Part shown: in pieces, positions 15,861 through 23,694 of the stretch | How the letters are laid out: every line of letters starts with the position of its first letter | How positions within the stretch are numbered: the first letter of the stretch is position 1 | NCBI RefSeq assembly: GCF_017876655.1 | Contig: NZ_JAGIOK010000001.1 | Span: forward strand, 2,666,001-2,730,000 | DNA: 64,000 bases | DNA from: Microbacterium imperiale | GTDB taxonomy: Bacteria > Actinomycetota > Actinomycetes > Actinomycetales > Microbacteriaceae | Direction of reading: 5' to 3' | Position numbers and translations under genes: made by a program | Notes under the pieces: generated by a model | What the model was told of the DNA's origin: nothing | The model's input: only the letters and a program-made list of their open reading frames with translations | Database searches by the model: none

Positions 15861-15910
15861 GGGTGACCTCCGAGTGAAGCGAACGGAGTGATTCACGCTA
15901 CCGACCTCCA

Positions 15911-15945
15911 CCCGGGTGAACCCCGAGAGCGGGCGTTCACCCGGG
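15911..15945. repeat. Long inverted repeat upstream of the DUF368 gene
   Basis: CCCGGGTGAACCCCG and CGGG-c-GTTCACCCGGG form a 15-bp stem with one bulged C and the loop AGAG. The arms contain the smaller palindrome CACCCGGGTG. It could be a 5' leader hairpin of the DUF368 transcript or a regulator site shared with the divergent gene. Nothing else is seen between 15861 and 16126. Confidence 0.5.
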
Positions 15946-16126
15946 GCCAGACGCGCTCGAGTCGGGCTGGGGTGGGTTGGTTGGCAGTTGGTGCCCCCTC
16001 CGGGTGCGGCGAGGGGGCGGGACCTGTCAGGTGAGGGTCTGGCGGGCACTCACGCTCGCGTTACCGTGCGTTCCGAGCACTCGCAAGTGGCTCGACGGAA
16101 TCGACGGCGCCGCCGAGGGTGGAGTC

Positions 16127-16486
16127 ATGTCCAACGCATTCAACGACGACCTCGCCCGTCCCGCCGCAGCCGAGGATGCCGGCATCCAGCCCTTGCGCGA
16201 CGGCGATGCGACCAGCGAGGCCGACCCGTCGCTCGACCCGGCCCAGCAGGAATGGGACCGCACCGACGCGATCGATGAGGCGCTCGACGCGGGCGTCGAC
16301 CCGGCCGACCTCGACGTCGCGACCGCGACGGGCGACGACCCGGCGCACCTCGTCGACGACACCGACGAGATCCCGGCCACCGACCAGCCCTCGAGCGGTC
16401 TGCAGCCCGAGTCCCAGGGCGATGACCCGATCGTGGCGGAGCTCGGCGAGGACGGCGAGGGCGACCTGTCCGACGAGGATCTGTGA
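16127..16486 (+). CDS. Small acidic protein of unknown function
   Basis: A 119-residue, strongly acidic protein (Asp/Glu-rich, for example ELGEDGEGDLSDEDL at the C-terminus) with no recognised domain, membrane segment or signal peptide; it is probably disordered. The ATG at 16127 has GGTGGAG upstream, and the ORF overlaps the next gene by four bases (GTGA), so it is translationally coupled to the GH15 enzyme. It may be a stress or partner protein of this cluster. Confidence 0.75.
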   Translation: MSNAFNDDLARPAAAEDAGIQPLRDGDATSEADPSLDPAQQEWDRTDAIDEALDAGVDPADLDVATATGDDPAHLVDDTDEIPATDQPSSGLQPESQGDDPIVAELGEDGEGDLSDEDL

Positions 16487-18270
16487 CCGGGATCGAGACC
16501 TACGCGCCGATCGGCGACGGTCGCACCGTCGCGCTGATCGGACTCGACGGCAGCGTCGACTGGCTGCCGCTGCCGGAGCTGACGAACACTCCGATCTTCG
16601 CGCGCCTGCTCGATCGCGACACCGGCGGCTGCCTCGAGCTCGCGCCGGTCGAGCAGTTCGAGACGACGCGCCGCTACGTGCCCGACACCAACGTCCTCGA
16701 GACGACATTCACCACCGCGGCCGGATCGGTGCGGGTCACCGACGCCATGGTGTCGGGCGTGGCCGGACGGATGCCGTGGGCCGAGCTCGCCCGCCGCATC
16801 GATGGTCTCGACGGCGAGGTCGAGATGGCGTGGCGCATCCATCCGGGCACGTCGCTGACCACGGCGGCGCCGTGGGTCGAGCGCACGCAGCACGGCGACG
16901 TCGTCCGCAGCGGCAAGACGGCGTTCGTCGTGGTGGGCTTCGACCACGGTCCCGACGAGCCCGATCCCGACGGCACCCGCGGCCCCCGCCTGACGGGCTC
17001 GTTCACGACGCAGCCGGGGTCGCGTCACCTCATCGCCCTGGCCGCGACGCACGACGAGCCGTTGCACCTGCCCGATCCGCACAAGGTCGACATCGGCATC
17101 GACCGCACGATCGACAACTGGCGCCACTGGTCCGAGGTGTTCTCGTACGAGGGGCCGTGGGCCGAGCGCATCCAGCGCAGCGCTCTGGCGCTGAAGCTCC
17201 TGATCTTCAGTCCGACCGGCGCGATCGCTGCCGCAGCGACGACCTCGCTGCCCGAGAACCCCGAGGGCGGCAAGAACTGGGACTACCGCTTCGCCTGGGT
17301 GCGCGACCTCGCCTACACCGCTCATGCCCTCGTCCGTTTCGGCCTGCGCGAAGAGACGCATGCCGCGCTGTCGTGGATGCTGCGCACGATCCGCGAGCAC
17401 GGCCCCGAGCTGCACGTCATGTACACCCTCGACGGCGGCCTCGTCCCGGATGCCCGCGAGCATCCCGTGCCGGGGTGGCGCGGCATCCCTCCCGTCGTGA
17501 CGGGGAACCCCGCGCGGCAACAGCTGCAGCTGGGTGTCTACGGCGACCTGATGGCGATCTGCCGCACCTACGTCGATGCCGGCAACGTCCTCGACATCGG
17601 CACGGGACGGATGCTCGCCGGGCTCGCCGATCGCACGTGCGATCTGTGGCGCAACCCCGACTCGGGCATGTGGGAGCTCCCCGAGCAGCGGCACTACACG
17701 TCGTCGAAGATGGGGTGCTGGAAGGCGCTCGACGATGCCGTCGCGCTCGCCGAGTCGGGAGCGATCCCCGGCAGCGCCGAGCGCTGGAAGGCCGAGCGCG
17801 AGCGCATCCGGCTCTGGATCGACGAGAACTGCTGGTCCGACGAGCGCGCCGCCTACGTCTTCTACGCCGGATCGGACGAGCTCGACGCGTCCGTGCTGCT
17901 GCATGCTCCCACCGGATTCGACCGCGGCGAGCGGATGTCGTCGACGATCGACGCCCTCACCGCCTTGCTCGGCGCGGGGCCCCTGCTCTACCGCTACAGC
18001 GGGGTCGATCGCGAGGAGAAGACGTTCGTGGCGTGCGCCTTCTGGCGCGCCGAGGCCCTCGCGTGCGTCGGCCGCCACGACGAGGCGCTGGAGCTCGTCG
18101 ACCAGCTCGTCGCCTCGGCCAACGACGTCGGCATCTACGCCGAGATGATCGACGCCGAGGACGGCACCGCCTGGGGCAACACGCCGCAGGCGCTGAGTCA
18201 CCTCGCGTTCATCGCGACCGTGCTGACCATCCGAGACGTCGTCCCCGAGGAGGCTCTCCGTGACCGATGA
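16483..18270 (+). CDS. Glycoside hydrolase family 15 protein (glucoamylase/trehalase-like)
   Basis: A 595-residue cytoplasmic enzyme. The N-terminal beta domain begins IETYAPIGDGRTVALIGLDGSVDWLPLPEL, and the (alpha/alpha)6 barrel contains GGKNWDYRFAWVRDLAYTAHAL and a likely catalytic Glu398 in SGMWELPEQRHY. Actinobacterial relatives hydrolyse trehalose or alpha-glucans by inversion; the substrate is not certain. Its neighbours (a lactonase-like protein and a stress-type SDR, same strand, overlapping or close) suggest a carbohydrate or osmotic-stress cluster. The GTG start at 16483 overlaps the preceding stop, and the next gene overlaps by 11 bases. Confidence 0.9.
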   Translation: MTGIETYAPIGDGRTVALIGLDGSVDWLPLPELTNTPIFARLLDRDTGGCLELAPVEQFETTRRYVPDTNVLETTFTTAAGSVRVTDAMVSGVAGRMPWAELARRIDGLDGEVEMAWRIHPGTSLTTAAPWVERTQHGDVVRSGKTAFVVVGFDHGPDEPDPDGTRGPRLTGSFTTQPGSRHLIALAATHDEPLHLPDPHKVDIGIDRTIDNWRHWSEVFSYEGPWAERIQRSALALKLLIFSPTGAIAAAATTSLPENPEGGKNWDYRFAWVRDLAYTAHALVRFGLREETHAALSWMLRTIREHGPELHVMYTLDGGLVPDAREHPVPGWRGIPPVVTGNPARQQLQLGVYGDLMAICRTYVDAGNVLDIGTGRMLAGLADRTCDLWRNPDSGMWELPEQRHYTSSKMGCWKALDDAVALAESGAIPGSAERWKAERERIRLWIDENCWSDERAAYVFYAGSDELDASVLLHAPTGFDRGERMSSTIDALTALLGAGPLLYRYSGVDREEKTFVACAFWRAEALACVGRHDEALELVDQLVASANDVGIYAEMIDAEDGTAWGNTPQALSHLAFIATVLTIRDVVPEEALRDR

Positions 18271-19162
18271 CAACGTGACCGATGAGAACGTGACGGTGTT
18301 CCGCGACACGCGCGCTGTGCTCGTCGAGAGTATCTGGTGGGACGAGCGCACCGACGAAGTGGTCTGGGTCGACATCACCGCCGGCCTGCTGCACCGCGGC
18401 CGGCTCGATGGCGCGGTGGACGGCAGCGACGACCGGGTCGTCGAGCTGCCGCCGCCTGTCTCGGCGGTGCAGCCCGCCCGCGGCGGGGGGTACGTCGCGG
18501 CGCTGAAGGACCGCGTCGTCCTGCTCGACGCCGACGGGCGCCTCGAGCGCGAGCTCGCGCCGCTGCACCATCGTCACGACGGCATGCGGCTGAACGAGGG
18601 CAAGGTCGACCCCTTCGGGCGGCTGATCGTCGGCGGCATGGAGCTGACCACCGACGACCCCGACGCGACCGTGTGGTCGGTGGGGATCGCGGGAGACGTG
18701 CGCGCGCTCGTCGGCGGGTTCGGCGTCGCGAACGGGATGGAATGGTCCGACGATGCGCGGACCATGTACGTCACCGACACCGCGACGTCGACGGTCTACC
18801 GCGGCTCCTACGGGGCCGAGGGCGATCTCGGCGAGCTCGAGCCGTTCCTCGTCGGCCGGCCGAGCGACGGGCTCACGCGTGCCGACGACGGATCGTTCGT
18901 CTCGGCCTTCTACGGCGAGGGAACGATCGGACGATGGGATGCCGCGGGCGACCTCGTCGGCGAGATCGCGCTGCCCGCACCCAACCTCACGTCCGTCGCA
19001 TTCGTCGGGCCGCAGCACGACGTCCTCCTCGTCGGCTCGGCGCGGGAGAACCTGACCGAGGAGCAGCTGCAGCAGCATCCGCTCTCGGGGGGGATCTTCC
19101 GGCTCTCGCTCGGCGTCGCCGGACGCGGCGTCCACACTTTCGGCCAGTCGCCCACCGACTGA
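18260..19162 (+). CDS. SMP-30/gluconolactonase/LRE family protein
   Basis: A 300-residue six-bladed beta-propeller. Landmarks are the N-terminal metal Glu in VESIWWDERTDEVVWVDI, the MRLNEGKVDPFGRLIVGGM loop, NGMEWSDDARTMYVTDTAT and PSDGLTRADDGSFV; together these supply the Glu/Asn/Asp metal site of the family. Members hydrolyse sugar lactones, for example gluconolactone. The GTG start lies inside the end of the GH15 gene, indicating coupled translation. A role opening lactones made by oxidising the sugars released by the GH15 enzyme is plausible but inferred. Confidence 0.88.
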   Translation: MTDDNVTDENVTVFRDTRAVLVESIWWDERTDEVVWVDITAGLLHRGRLDGAVDGSDDRVVELPPPVSAVQPARGGGYVAALKDRVVLLDADGRLERELAPLHHRHDGMRLNEGKVDPFGRLIVGGMELTTDDPDATVWSVGIAGDVRALVGGFGVANGMEWSDDARTMYVTDTATSTVYRGSYGAEGDLGELEPFLVGRPSDGLTRADDGSFVSAFYGEGTIGRWDAAGDLVGEIALPAPNLTSVAFVGPQHDVLLVGSARENLTEEQLQQHPLSGGIFRLSLGVAGRGVHTFGQSPTD

Positions 19163-19206
19163 GCCGCGCACGACCACCCCCAGGAAGACCAACGGAAGGA
19201 GACACC

Positions 19207-20103
19207 ATGTCCCGCGATCAGTACACCTTCGTCAACCCCGCCGAGCTGTACTCGGACATCGAGCCCGAGAAGCAGCACATGGAGGAGCCCGGCCTCGACG
19301 CCGACCTCACGCCGAAGGCCGACCTCGGTGAGGAGAGCTACCGCGGCAGCGGCCGGCTCACGGGGCGCAAGGCCCTCATCACCGGCGGCGACTCCGGCAT
19401 CGGTGCGGCCACGGCCATCGCGTTCGCGCGCGAAGGCGCCGATGTCGCCATCTCGTACCTGCCCCAGGAGGAGGAGGACGCCCAGCGCATCGCCGGGATC
19501 CTGAAGGAAGCGGGTGTCACGGTGGCTCAGCTTCCGGGCGACCTGCGCGACCCCGAGTACTGCCGGTCGCTCGTGGCCGACACCGTGTCGGCGCTCGGCG
19601 GCATCGACATCCTGGTGAACAACGGCGGCAAGCAGATCTTCCAGGAGTCGCTCGCCGACCTGACCGACGAGCAGTTCGACGACACGTTCAAGACGAACGT
19701 CTACGCGATGTTCTGGATCACCAAGGCGGCGCTGCCGCACCTGCCCGCGGGCGCGTCGATCATCAACACCACGTCGATCCAGGCTTACTCGCCGTCCGAG
19801 ACGCTCGTGGACTACGCCTCGACGAAGGCCACGATCAACACCTTCACCAAGGCCCTCGCGCAGCAGCTGGCGCCGCAGGGCATCCGTGTCAACGCGGTCG
19901 CCCCCGGCCCCATCTGGACGCCGCTGCAGCCGAGCGACGGCCAGCCGCAGGAGAAGATCGCGAGCTTCGGCGAGGAGACCCCGCTCGGACGCATGGGCCA
20001 GCCCGCGGAGCTCGCGCCGGCATACGTGTTCCTCGCGTCGCCCGAGTCGAGCTACGTCGCCGGTGAGACGCTCAACGTCAACGGCGGCATGCCCACGCCC
20101 TGA
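19207..20103 (+). CDS. SDR family oxidoreductase with N-terminal extension (general-stress type)
   Basis: A 298-residue short-chain dehydrogenase. An extension of about 50 residues precedes the Rossmann fold; this is typical of the YhdF/GSP39-like SDRs induced by stress in other bacteria. The cofactor motif is TGGDSGIG at 59-66, the NNGG motif follows near residue 138, and the catalytic residues are Ser190, Tyr203 and Lys207 (YASTK). The substrate is unknown. AAGGAG precedes the ATG, 44 bases after the lactonase gene. A terminator hairpin closes the unit. Confidence 0.9.
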   Translation: MSRDQYTFVNPAELYSDIEPEKQHMEEPGLDADLTPKADLGEESYRGSGRLTGRKALITGGDSGIGAATAIAFAREGADVAISYLPQEEEDAQRIAGILKEAGVTVAQLPGDLRDPEYCRSLVADTVSALGGIDILVNNGGKQIFQESLADLTDEQFDDTFKTNVYAMFWITKAALPHLPAGASIINTTSIQAYSPSETLVDYASTKATINTFTKALAQQLAPQGIRVNAVAPGPIWTPLQPSDGQPQEKIASFGEETPLGRMGQPAELAPAYVFLASPESSYVAGETLNVNGGMPTP

Positions 20104-20110
20104 CGCCGAC

Positions 20111-20150
20111 GAACGCCCCCGGAGCCGCGCGCCGCGCTCCGGGGGCGTTC
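20111..20150 (+). terminator. Terminator hairpin after the SDR gene
   Basis: A 15-bp perfect stem (GAACGCCCCCGGAGC with GCTCCGGGGGCGTTC) with a ten-base GC loop lies eight bases after the stop codon. The run of T is short, so it may work without one, as many actinobacterial terminators do. Confidence 0.75.
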
Positions 20151-20160
20151 CTCGACGCGA

Positions 20161-20190
20161 TTGATTGTGCACAACCTAATCGTGTACGGT
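20161..20190 (+). promoter_or_regulatory. ohrR-ohr promoter with palindromic OhrR-type operator
   Basis: The -35 TTGATT (20161-20166) and -10 TACGGT (20185-20190) are 18 bases apart. The perfect palindrome TTGTGCACAA (20165-20174) overlaps the -35 and spacer. The ATG follows the -10 by six bases, so the mRNA is probably leaderless. An OhrR dimer bound to the palindrome would block polymerase, giving autoregulation relieved by organic peroxide. This is inferred from the family. Confidence 0.72.
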
Positions 20191-20196
20191 CGAAGC

Positions 20197-20682
20197 ATGG
20201 AACCCACGCAGCACATGGTGTGCTTCTCGCTGTACGCGGCGTCGCGTGCCACGACGAAGGCCTACGCCGCGCTGCTCGAGCCGCACGGGCTGACCTATCC
20301 GCAGTACCTCGTGCTCGTGCTGCTGTGGAGCCGCGACGGCCGCAGCGTGCGCGACCTCGGTGACGCGCTCGACCTCGACTCGGGCACGCTGTCGCCGCTG
20401 CTGCGGCGCATGGACCGCGACGGTCTCGTCGAACGGACCCGCACCGCCGACGACGAGCGCGTCGTCACCGTGTCGCTCACCGACCGCGGGCGACAGCTGC
20501 GCGCCGACCTGGCGCACGTGCCGACCTGCATCGCATCCGGCATGGGAGTCACCCTCGATGGCGCGCGCGAACTGATCGCCGCACTCACCGATCTCGCCGA
20601 CGGCATGCGCGACACCGCCGCCGACGCGCGGACGGCACCCGCCGCCCGGTCCACCCCCGAGAAGAAGAAGGAGCACGCATGA
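20197..20682 (+). CDS. ohrR: OhrR-type MarR family peroxide-sensing repressor
   Basis: A 161-residue winged-helix regulator. The N-terminus MVCFSLYAASRATTKAY carries Cys9, at the position of the reactive Cys of OhrR (VCF/LCF-ALYA motif), followed by LTYPQYLVLVLLW. The wing and recognition helix are in LGDALDLDSGTLSPLLRRMDRDGLVERTR. Oxidation of this Cys by organic hydroperoxides releases DNA in the family. It overlaps ohr by four bases (ATGA). The tail APAARSTPEKKKEHA is an extra low-complexity end. Confidence 0.93.
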   Translation: MEPTQHMVCFSLYAASRATTKAYAALLEPHGLTYPQYLVLVLLWSRDGRSVRDLGDALDLDSGTLSPLLRRMDRDGLVERTRTADDERVVTVSLTDRGRQLRADLAHVPTCIASGMGVTLDGARELIAALTDLADGMRDTAADARTAPAARSTPEKKKEHA

Positions 20683-21101
20683 GCGCCCTCTACACCGCCG
20701 AAGCCCTGTCGACCGGAGCCGGCCGCAACGGCCACGTCCGCAGCACCGACGGCCGCGTCGACCTCGACATGGCCGTCCCGAAGGAGATGGGCGGATCGGG
20801 CAACGGCTCGAACCCCGAGCAGCTGTTCGCGGCCGGGTACGCCGCCTGCTTCCACTCCGCACTGCAGATGGTCGCGCGCACGAAGAAGGTCGACGTCACC
20901 GACTCCGCCGTCGGCGGCCAGGTGCAGATCCACCCCACGGATGCCGGCGGCTTCTCGCTCTCGGTCGTTCTCGAGGTCGTCCTGCCGGGCGTCGACCGCG
21001 ACGTCGCCCAGGAGCTGGCGGATGCCGCTCACCAGGTGTGCCCGTACTCCAACGCGACCCGCGGCAACATCCCCGTCGAGATCACGGTCTCCGAGGACTG
21101 A
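20679..21101 (+). CDS. Organic hydroperoxide resistance protein, Ohr/OsmC family
   Basis: A 140-residue thiol peroxidase that reduces organic hydroperoxides. The two catalytic cysteines are present: Cys57 in GYAACFHSAL and Cys121 in QVCPYSNATRGNI, with Arg21 in HVRSTDG as a candidate for the activating Arg. It starts LYTAEALSTGAGRNGHV as in the family. It is coupled to ohrR by an ATGA overlap, so the repressor and its target are one operon under the palindromic operator. Reduction in actinobacteria is usually via lipoyl proteins (family knowledge). Confidence 0.95.
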   Translation: MSALYTAEALSTGAGRNGHVRSTDGRVDLDMAVPKEMGGSGNGSNPEQLFAAGYAACFHSALQMVARTKKVDVTDSAVGGQVQIHPTDAGGFSLSVVLEVVLPGVDRDVAQELADAAHQVCPYSNATRGNIPVEITVSED

Positions 21102-21131
21102 GCCCCGAGCCCTCGTCCCCGTGTCGAGCGC

Positions 21132-21827
21132 TCAGATGCGCACGATGCGGGGACGCTGGCGCACCTCGCGGTGCAGCCGCTCCATCTTCGCGTCGAGCTC
21201 GGACGCCGTCTGCGCGGCATCCTTGAGCTCCGTGAGCAGTTCCGCCGGCACGTTCGAGGCGAACTTGTAGTAGATCTTGTGCTCGAGGCTCGCCCAGAAG
21301 TCCATCGCGATGGTGCGGAACTGGACCTCGACGGGCACCATGAGCCGGCCCGTCGAGAGGAAGACCGGCACCTGCACGATCGCGTGCAGACTCTTGTAGC
21401 CGTTGGGCTTCGGCTCGGCGATGTAGTCCTTCACGAGCAGGACCTCGACGTCGTCCTGGGCGGTGAGCAGGTCGAACAGGCGGTAGGCGTCCTGCGTGAA
21501 GCTGCACGTCACCCGCACACCCGCGATGTCGGTGATGCTCTCGCGGATCGCCGAGAACTCCGGCTCGACGCCCTTGCGCACCACCTTCTCGACGATGCTG
21601 TCGGGCGACTTCAGCCGGCTCGAGAGGTGCTCGATCGGGTTGTAGTCGTGCAGCTGTTGGAACTCATCGCGCAGGATCTGCAGCTTGGTCTCGATCTCCT
21701 GCATGCCGAACCGGTACTCGAGCAGGAACTGCTGGAACTCGTCCCGGAGGCTGCGCAGCTCCTGCGGTGAGAAGTTCTGCAGCCCGTCGGTGACGGAGAG
21801 CGGGGGAACGGCGCTGCCGGTCGTCAT
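21132..21827 (-). CDS. Small alarmone synthetase (RelA/SpoT synthetase domain only)
   Basis: A 231-residue protein with a ppGpp synthetase domain and no HD hydrolase, TGS or ACT domains, so it is a stand-alone SAS. Motifs are DIAGVRVTCSF, PKPNGYKSLHAIV (G-loop and GTP-binding Tyr) and VPVEVQFRTIAMDFWASLEHKIYYK, which carries the catalytic Glu. Coiled helices rich in Arg/Glu precede and follow. The length and the N-terminal helices suit RelQ/RelP-like enzymes. It converges on the ohr gene and has a leaderless -10 seven bases before its ATG. Confidence 0.92.
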   Translation of the reverse strand: MTTGSAVPPLSVTDGLQNFSPQELRSLRDEFQQFLLEYRFGMQEIETKLQILRDEFQQLHDYNPIEHLSSRLKSPDSIVEKVVRKGVEPEFSAIRESITDIAGVRVTCSFTQDAYRLFDLLTAQDDVEVLLVKDYIAEPKPNGYKSLHAIVQVPVFLSTGRLMVPVEVQFRTIAMDFWASLEHKIYYKFASNVPAELLTELKDAAQTASELDAKMERLHREVRQRPRIVRI

Positions 21828-21834
21828 GAGTGAG

Positions 21835-21840
21835 ACGGTA
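21835..21840 (-). promoter_or_regulatory. Putative leaderless -10 element of the alarmone synthetase gene
   Basis: TACCGT on the minus strand lies seven bases before the ATG at 21827, with no ribosome site between. Confidence 0.5.
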
Positions 21841-21966
21841 GCGACATCGGGTCAGCGGTCGCTGTGAGCGCGCTCGCCGTTCGCCGGGGGCGCAACCTCG
21901 ACCCCGTGCGTGTCGGAGCCCGGCGTTAGCATGAACCGTCCGACCCGCTTCGCCCAGGGAGAACCC

Positions 21967-23694
21967 ATGCTCGGCAAGCTCCTGATCCGCTATCTGCGCA
22001 CCTATCGGCTGCTGCTCCTGGGCGTGCTGGTCTTCCAGTTCGCCTCGGCCATGGCGTCCCTCTACCTGCCGCGGCTGAACGCCGACATCATCGACAACGG
22101 CGTCGCCCGCGGCGACACGGCCTACATCTGGTCGCGCGGCGCGATCATGCTCCTCATCGCCCTCGGCCAGATCGTCGCCGCCGTCATCGCCACCCTGTGC
22201 GCCGCCCGCGCCGCGATGGCGGCCGGTCGCGACATCCGCCGCGACGTGTTCCAGAAGGTCAGCGGCTTCTCAGAGCGCGAGGTCTCGCGGTTCGGGCCGG
22301 GAACCCTGATCACGCGCAACACCAACGACGTCCAGCAGGTGCAGATGCTCGCGATGATGGGGGCGACGATGCTCGTCACCGCGCCCATGCTCGCCATCGG
22401 CGGCATCATCATGGCGCTGCAGCAGGATGTCGGACTCAGCTGGCTCATCGGCGTCTCGGTGCCGCTGCTGCTCGTGATCGCGGGCGTCATCATCAGCCGC
22501 ATGGTGCCCCTGTTCCGGCAGTTCCAGACGCGTCTCGACAACGTCAACCGCATCATGCGCGAACAGCTGACCGGTGTCCGGGTCGTCCGCGCCTTCGTGC
22601 GCGAGCGCATCGAAGAGGAGCGCTTCCGCGGCGCCAACACCGACATCATGATCGTCGGGCGCAAGGTCGGCTCGCTATTCGTCCTGATGTTCCCGCTCGC
22701 GATGCTCGTGCTGAACGTGACCGTCGTCGGGGTCATCTGGTTCGGCGGCATCCAGGTCGATCAGGGCAACGTGCAGATCGGCACCCTCTTCGCCTTCATG
22801 CAGTACGTCGGCCAGATCCTCATGGGCGTCCTGATGGCCACCTTCATGACGATCATGATCCCGCGCGCAGCCGTCTCCGCCGACCGCATCGGCGAGGTGC
22901 TCGCGTCGCACGACGCGCTCGAGCGCCCGGCCGAGCCGGTGACGACGTTCACCGACCCCGGCGCGATCGTCTTCGACGACGTCTCGTTCACCTACCCCGG
23001 CGCCGACTCCGCCGTGCTCCAGGGCATCTCGTTCCGGGCGGCGCCGGGCGAGACGGTCGCCGTCGTCGGCTCGACCGGGTCGGGCAAGACGACGCTCGTC
23101 TCTCTCATCCCGCGGCTGTTCGACGTCACCGGCGGCGCGGTGCGCGTCGCGGGCGTCGACGTCCGGCGAGCCGACCTCGACCAGCTGTGGGCGGGCATCG
23201 GCTACGTCCCGCAGCGGGCGTTCCTGTTCACGGGGACGGTCGCGTCCAACCTCCGCTTCGGCCGCGAGGACGCGACCGACGACGAGCTGTGGCGCGCTCT
23301 CGAGATCGCTCAGGCCCGGGACTTCGTCGCCGAGATGGAAGGCGGGCTCGACGCGCGGATCGCCCAGGGCGGCACGAACGTGTCGGGCGGTCAGCGGCAG
23401 CGGCTCGCGATCGCACGAGCGATCGTCCGGCGCCCCGACGTCCTCGTGTTCGACGACTCGTTCTCGGCGCTCGACCTCGCCACCGACGCACGCCTGCGCG
23501 AGGCGCTCTGGCGCGAACTGCCCGACGTGACCAAGATCGTCGTCGCCCAGCGCATCTCGACGGTCACCGGCGCCGACCGCATCCTGGTCCTGGACGACGG
23601 CAGGATGGCGGGCCTCGGCACCCACGCGGAGCTGTTGCAGTCCAACGACACATATCGCGAGATCGTGCAGTCGCAGCTGGGAGTGGACGCGTGA
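21967..23694 (+). CDS. ABC exporter half-transporter 1 (degenerate catalytic site)
   Basis: A 575-residue type IV exporter with six membrane helices in the first 310 residues, then a nucleotide-binding domain. Walker A GSTGSGKTT lies near residue 369 and the intact signature SGGQRQ near 472. Walker B reads VLVFDDSFSALD, with Asp replacing the catalytic Glu. This is the pattern of the non-hydrolysing site partner in heterodimers such as BmrC or TmrA. The ATG at 21967 has AGGGAGA upstream; longer starts exist. It overlaps the partner gene by four bases. Drug or peptide export is likely and the substrate unknown. Confidence 0.92.
   Translation: MLGKLLIRYLRTYRLLLLGVLVFQFASAMASLYLPRLNADIIDNGVARGDTAYIWSRGAIMLLIALGQIVAAVIATLCAARAAMAAGRDIRRDVFQKVSGFSEREVSRFGPGTLITRNTNDVQQVQMLAMMGATMLVTAPMLAIGGIIMALQQDVGLSWLIGVSVPLLLVIAGVIISRMVPLFRQFQTRLDNVNRIMREQLTGVRVVRAFVRERIEEERFRGANTDIMIVGRKVGSLFVLMFPLAMLVLNVTVVGVIWFGGIQVDQGNVQIGTLFAFMQYVGQILMGVLMATFMTIMIPRAAVSADRIGEVLASHDALERPAEPVTTFTDPGAIVFDDVSFTYPGADSAVLQGISFRAAPGETVAVVGSTGSGKTTLVSLIPRLFDVTGGAVRVAGVDVRRADLDQLWAGIGYVPQRAFLFTGTVASNLRFGREDATDDELWRALEIAQARDFVAEMEGGLDARIAQGGTNVSGGQRQRLAIARAIVRRPDVLVFDDSFSALDLATDARLREALWRELPDVTKIVVAQRISTVTGADRILVLDDGRMAGLGTHAELLQSNDTYREIVQSQLGVDA

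Noticed and set aside
20161-20196. Starting ohrR at the upstream TTG/ATT codons
   Set aside because: That frame extension runs through the promoter and operator. The ATG at 20197 puts the reactive Cys at the family position.
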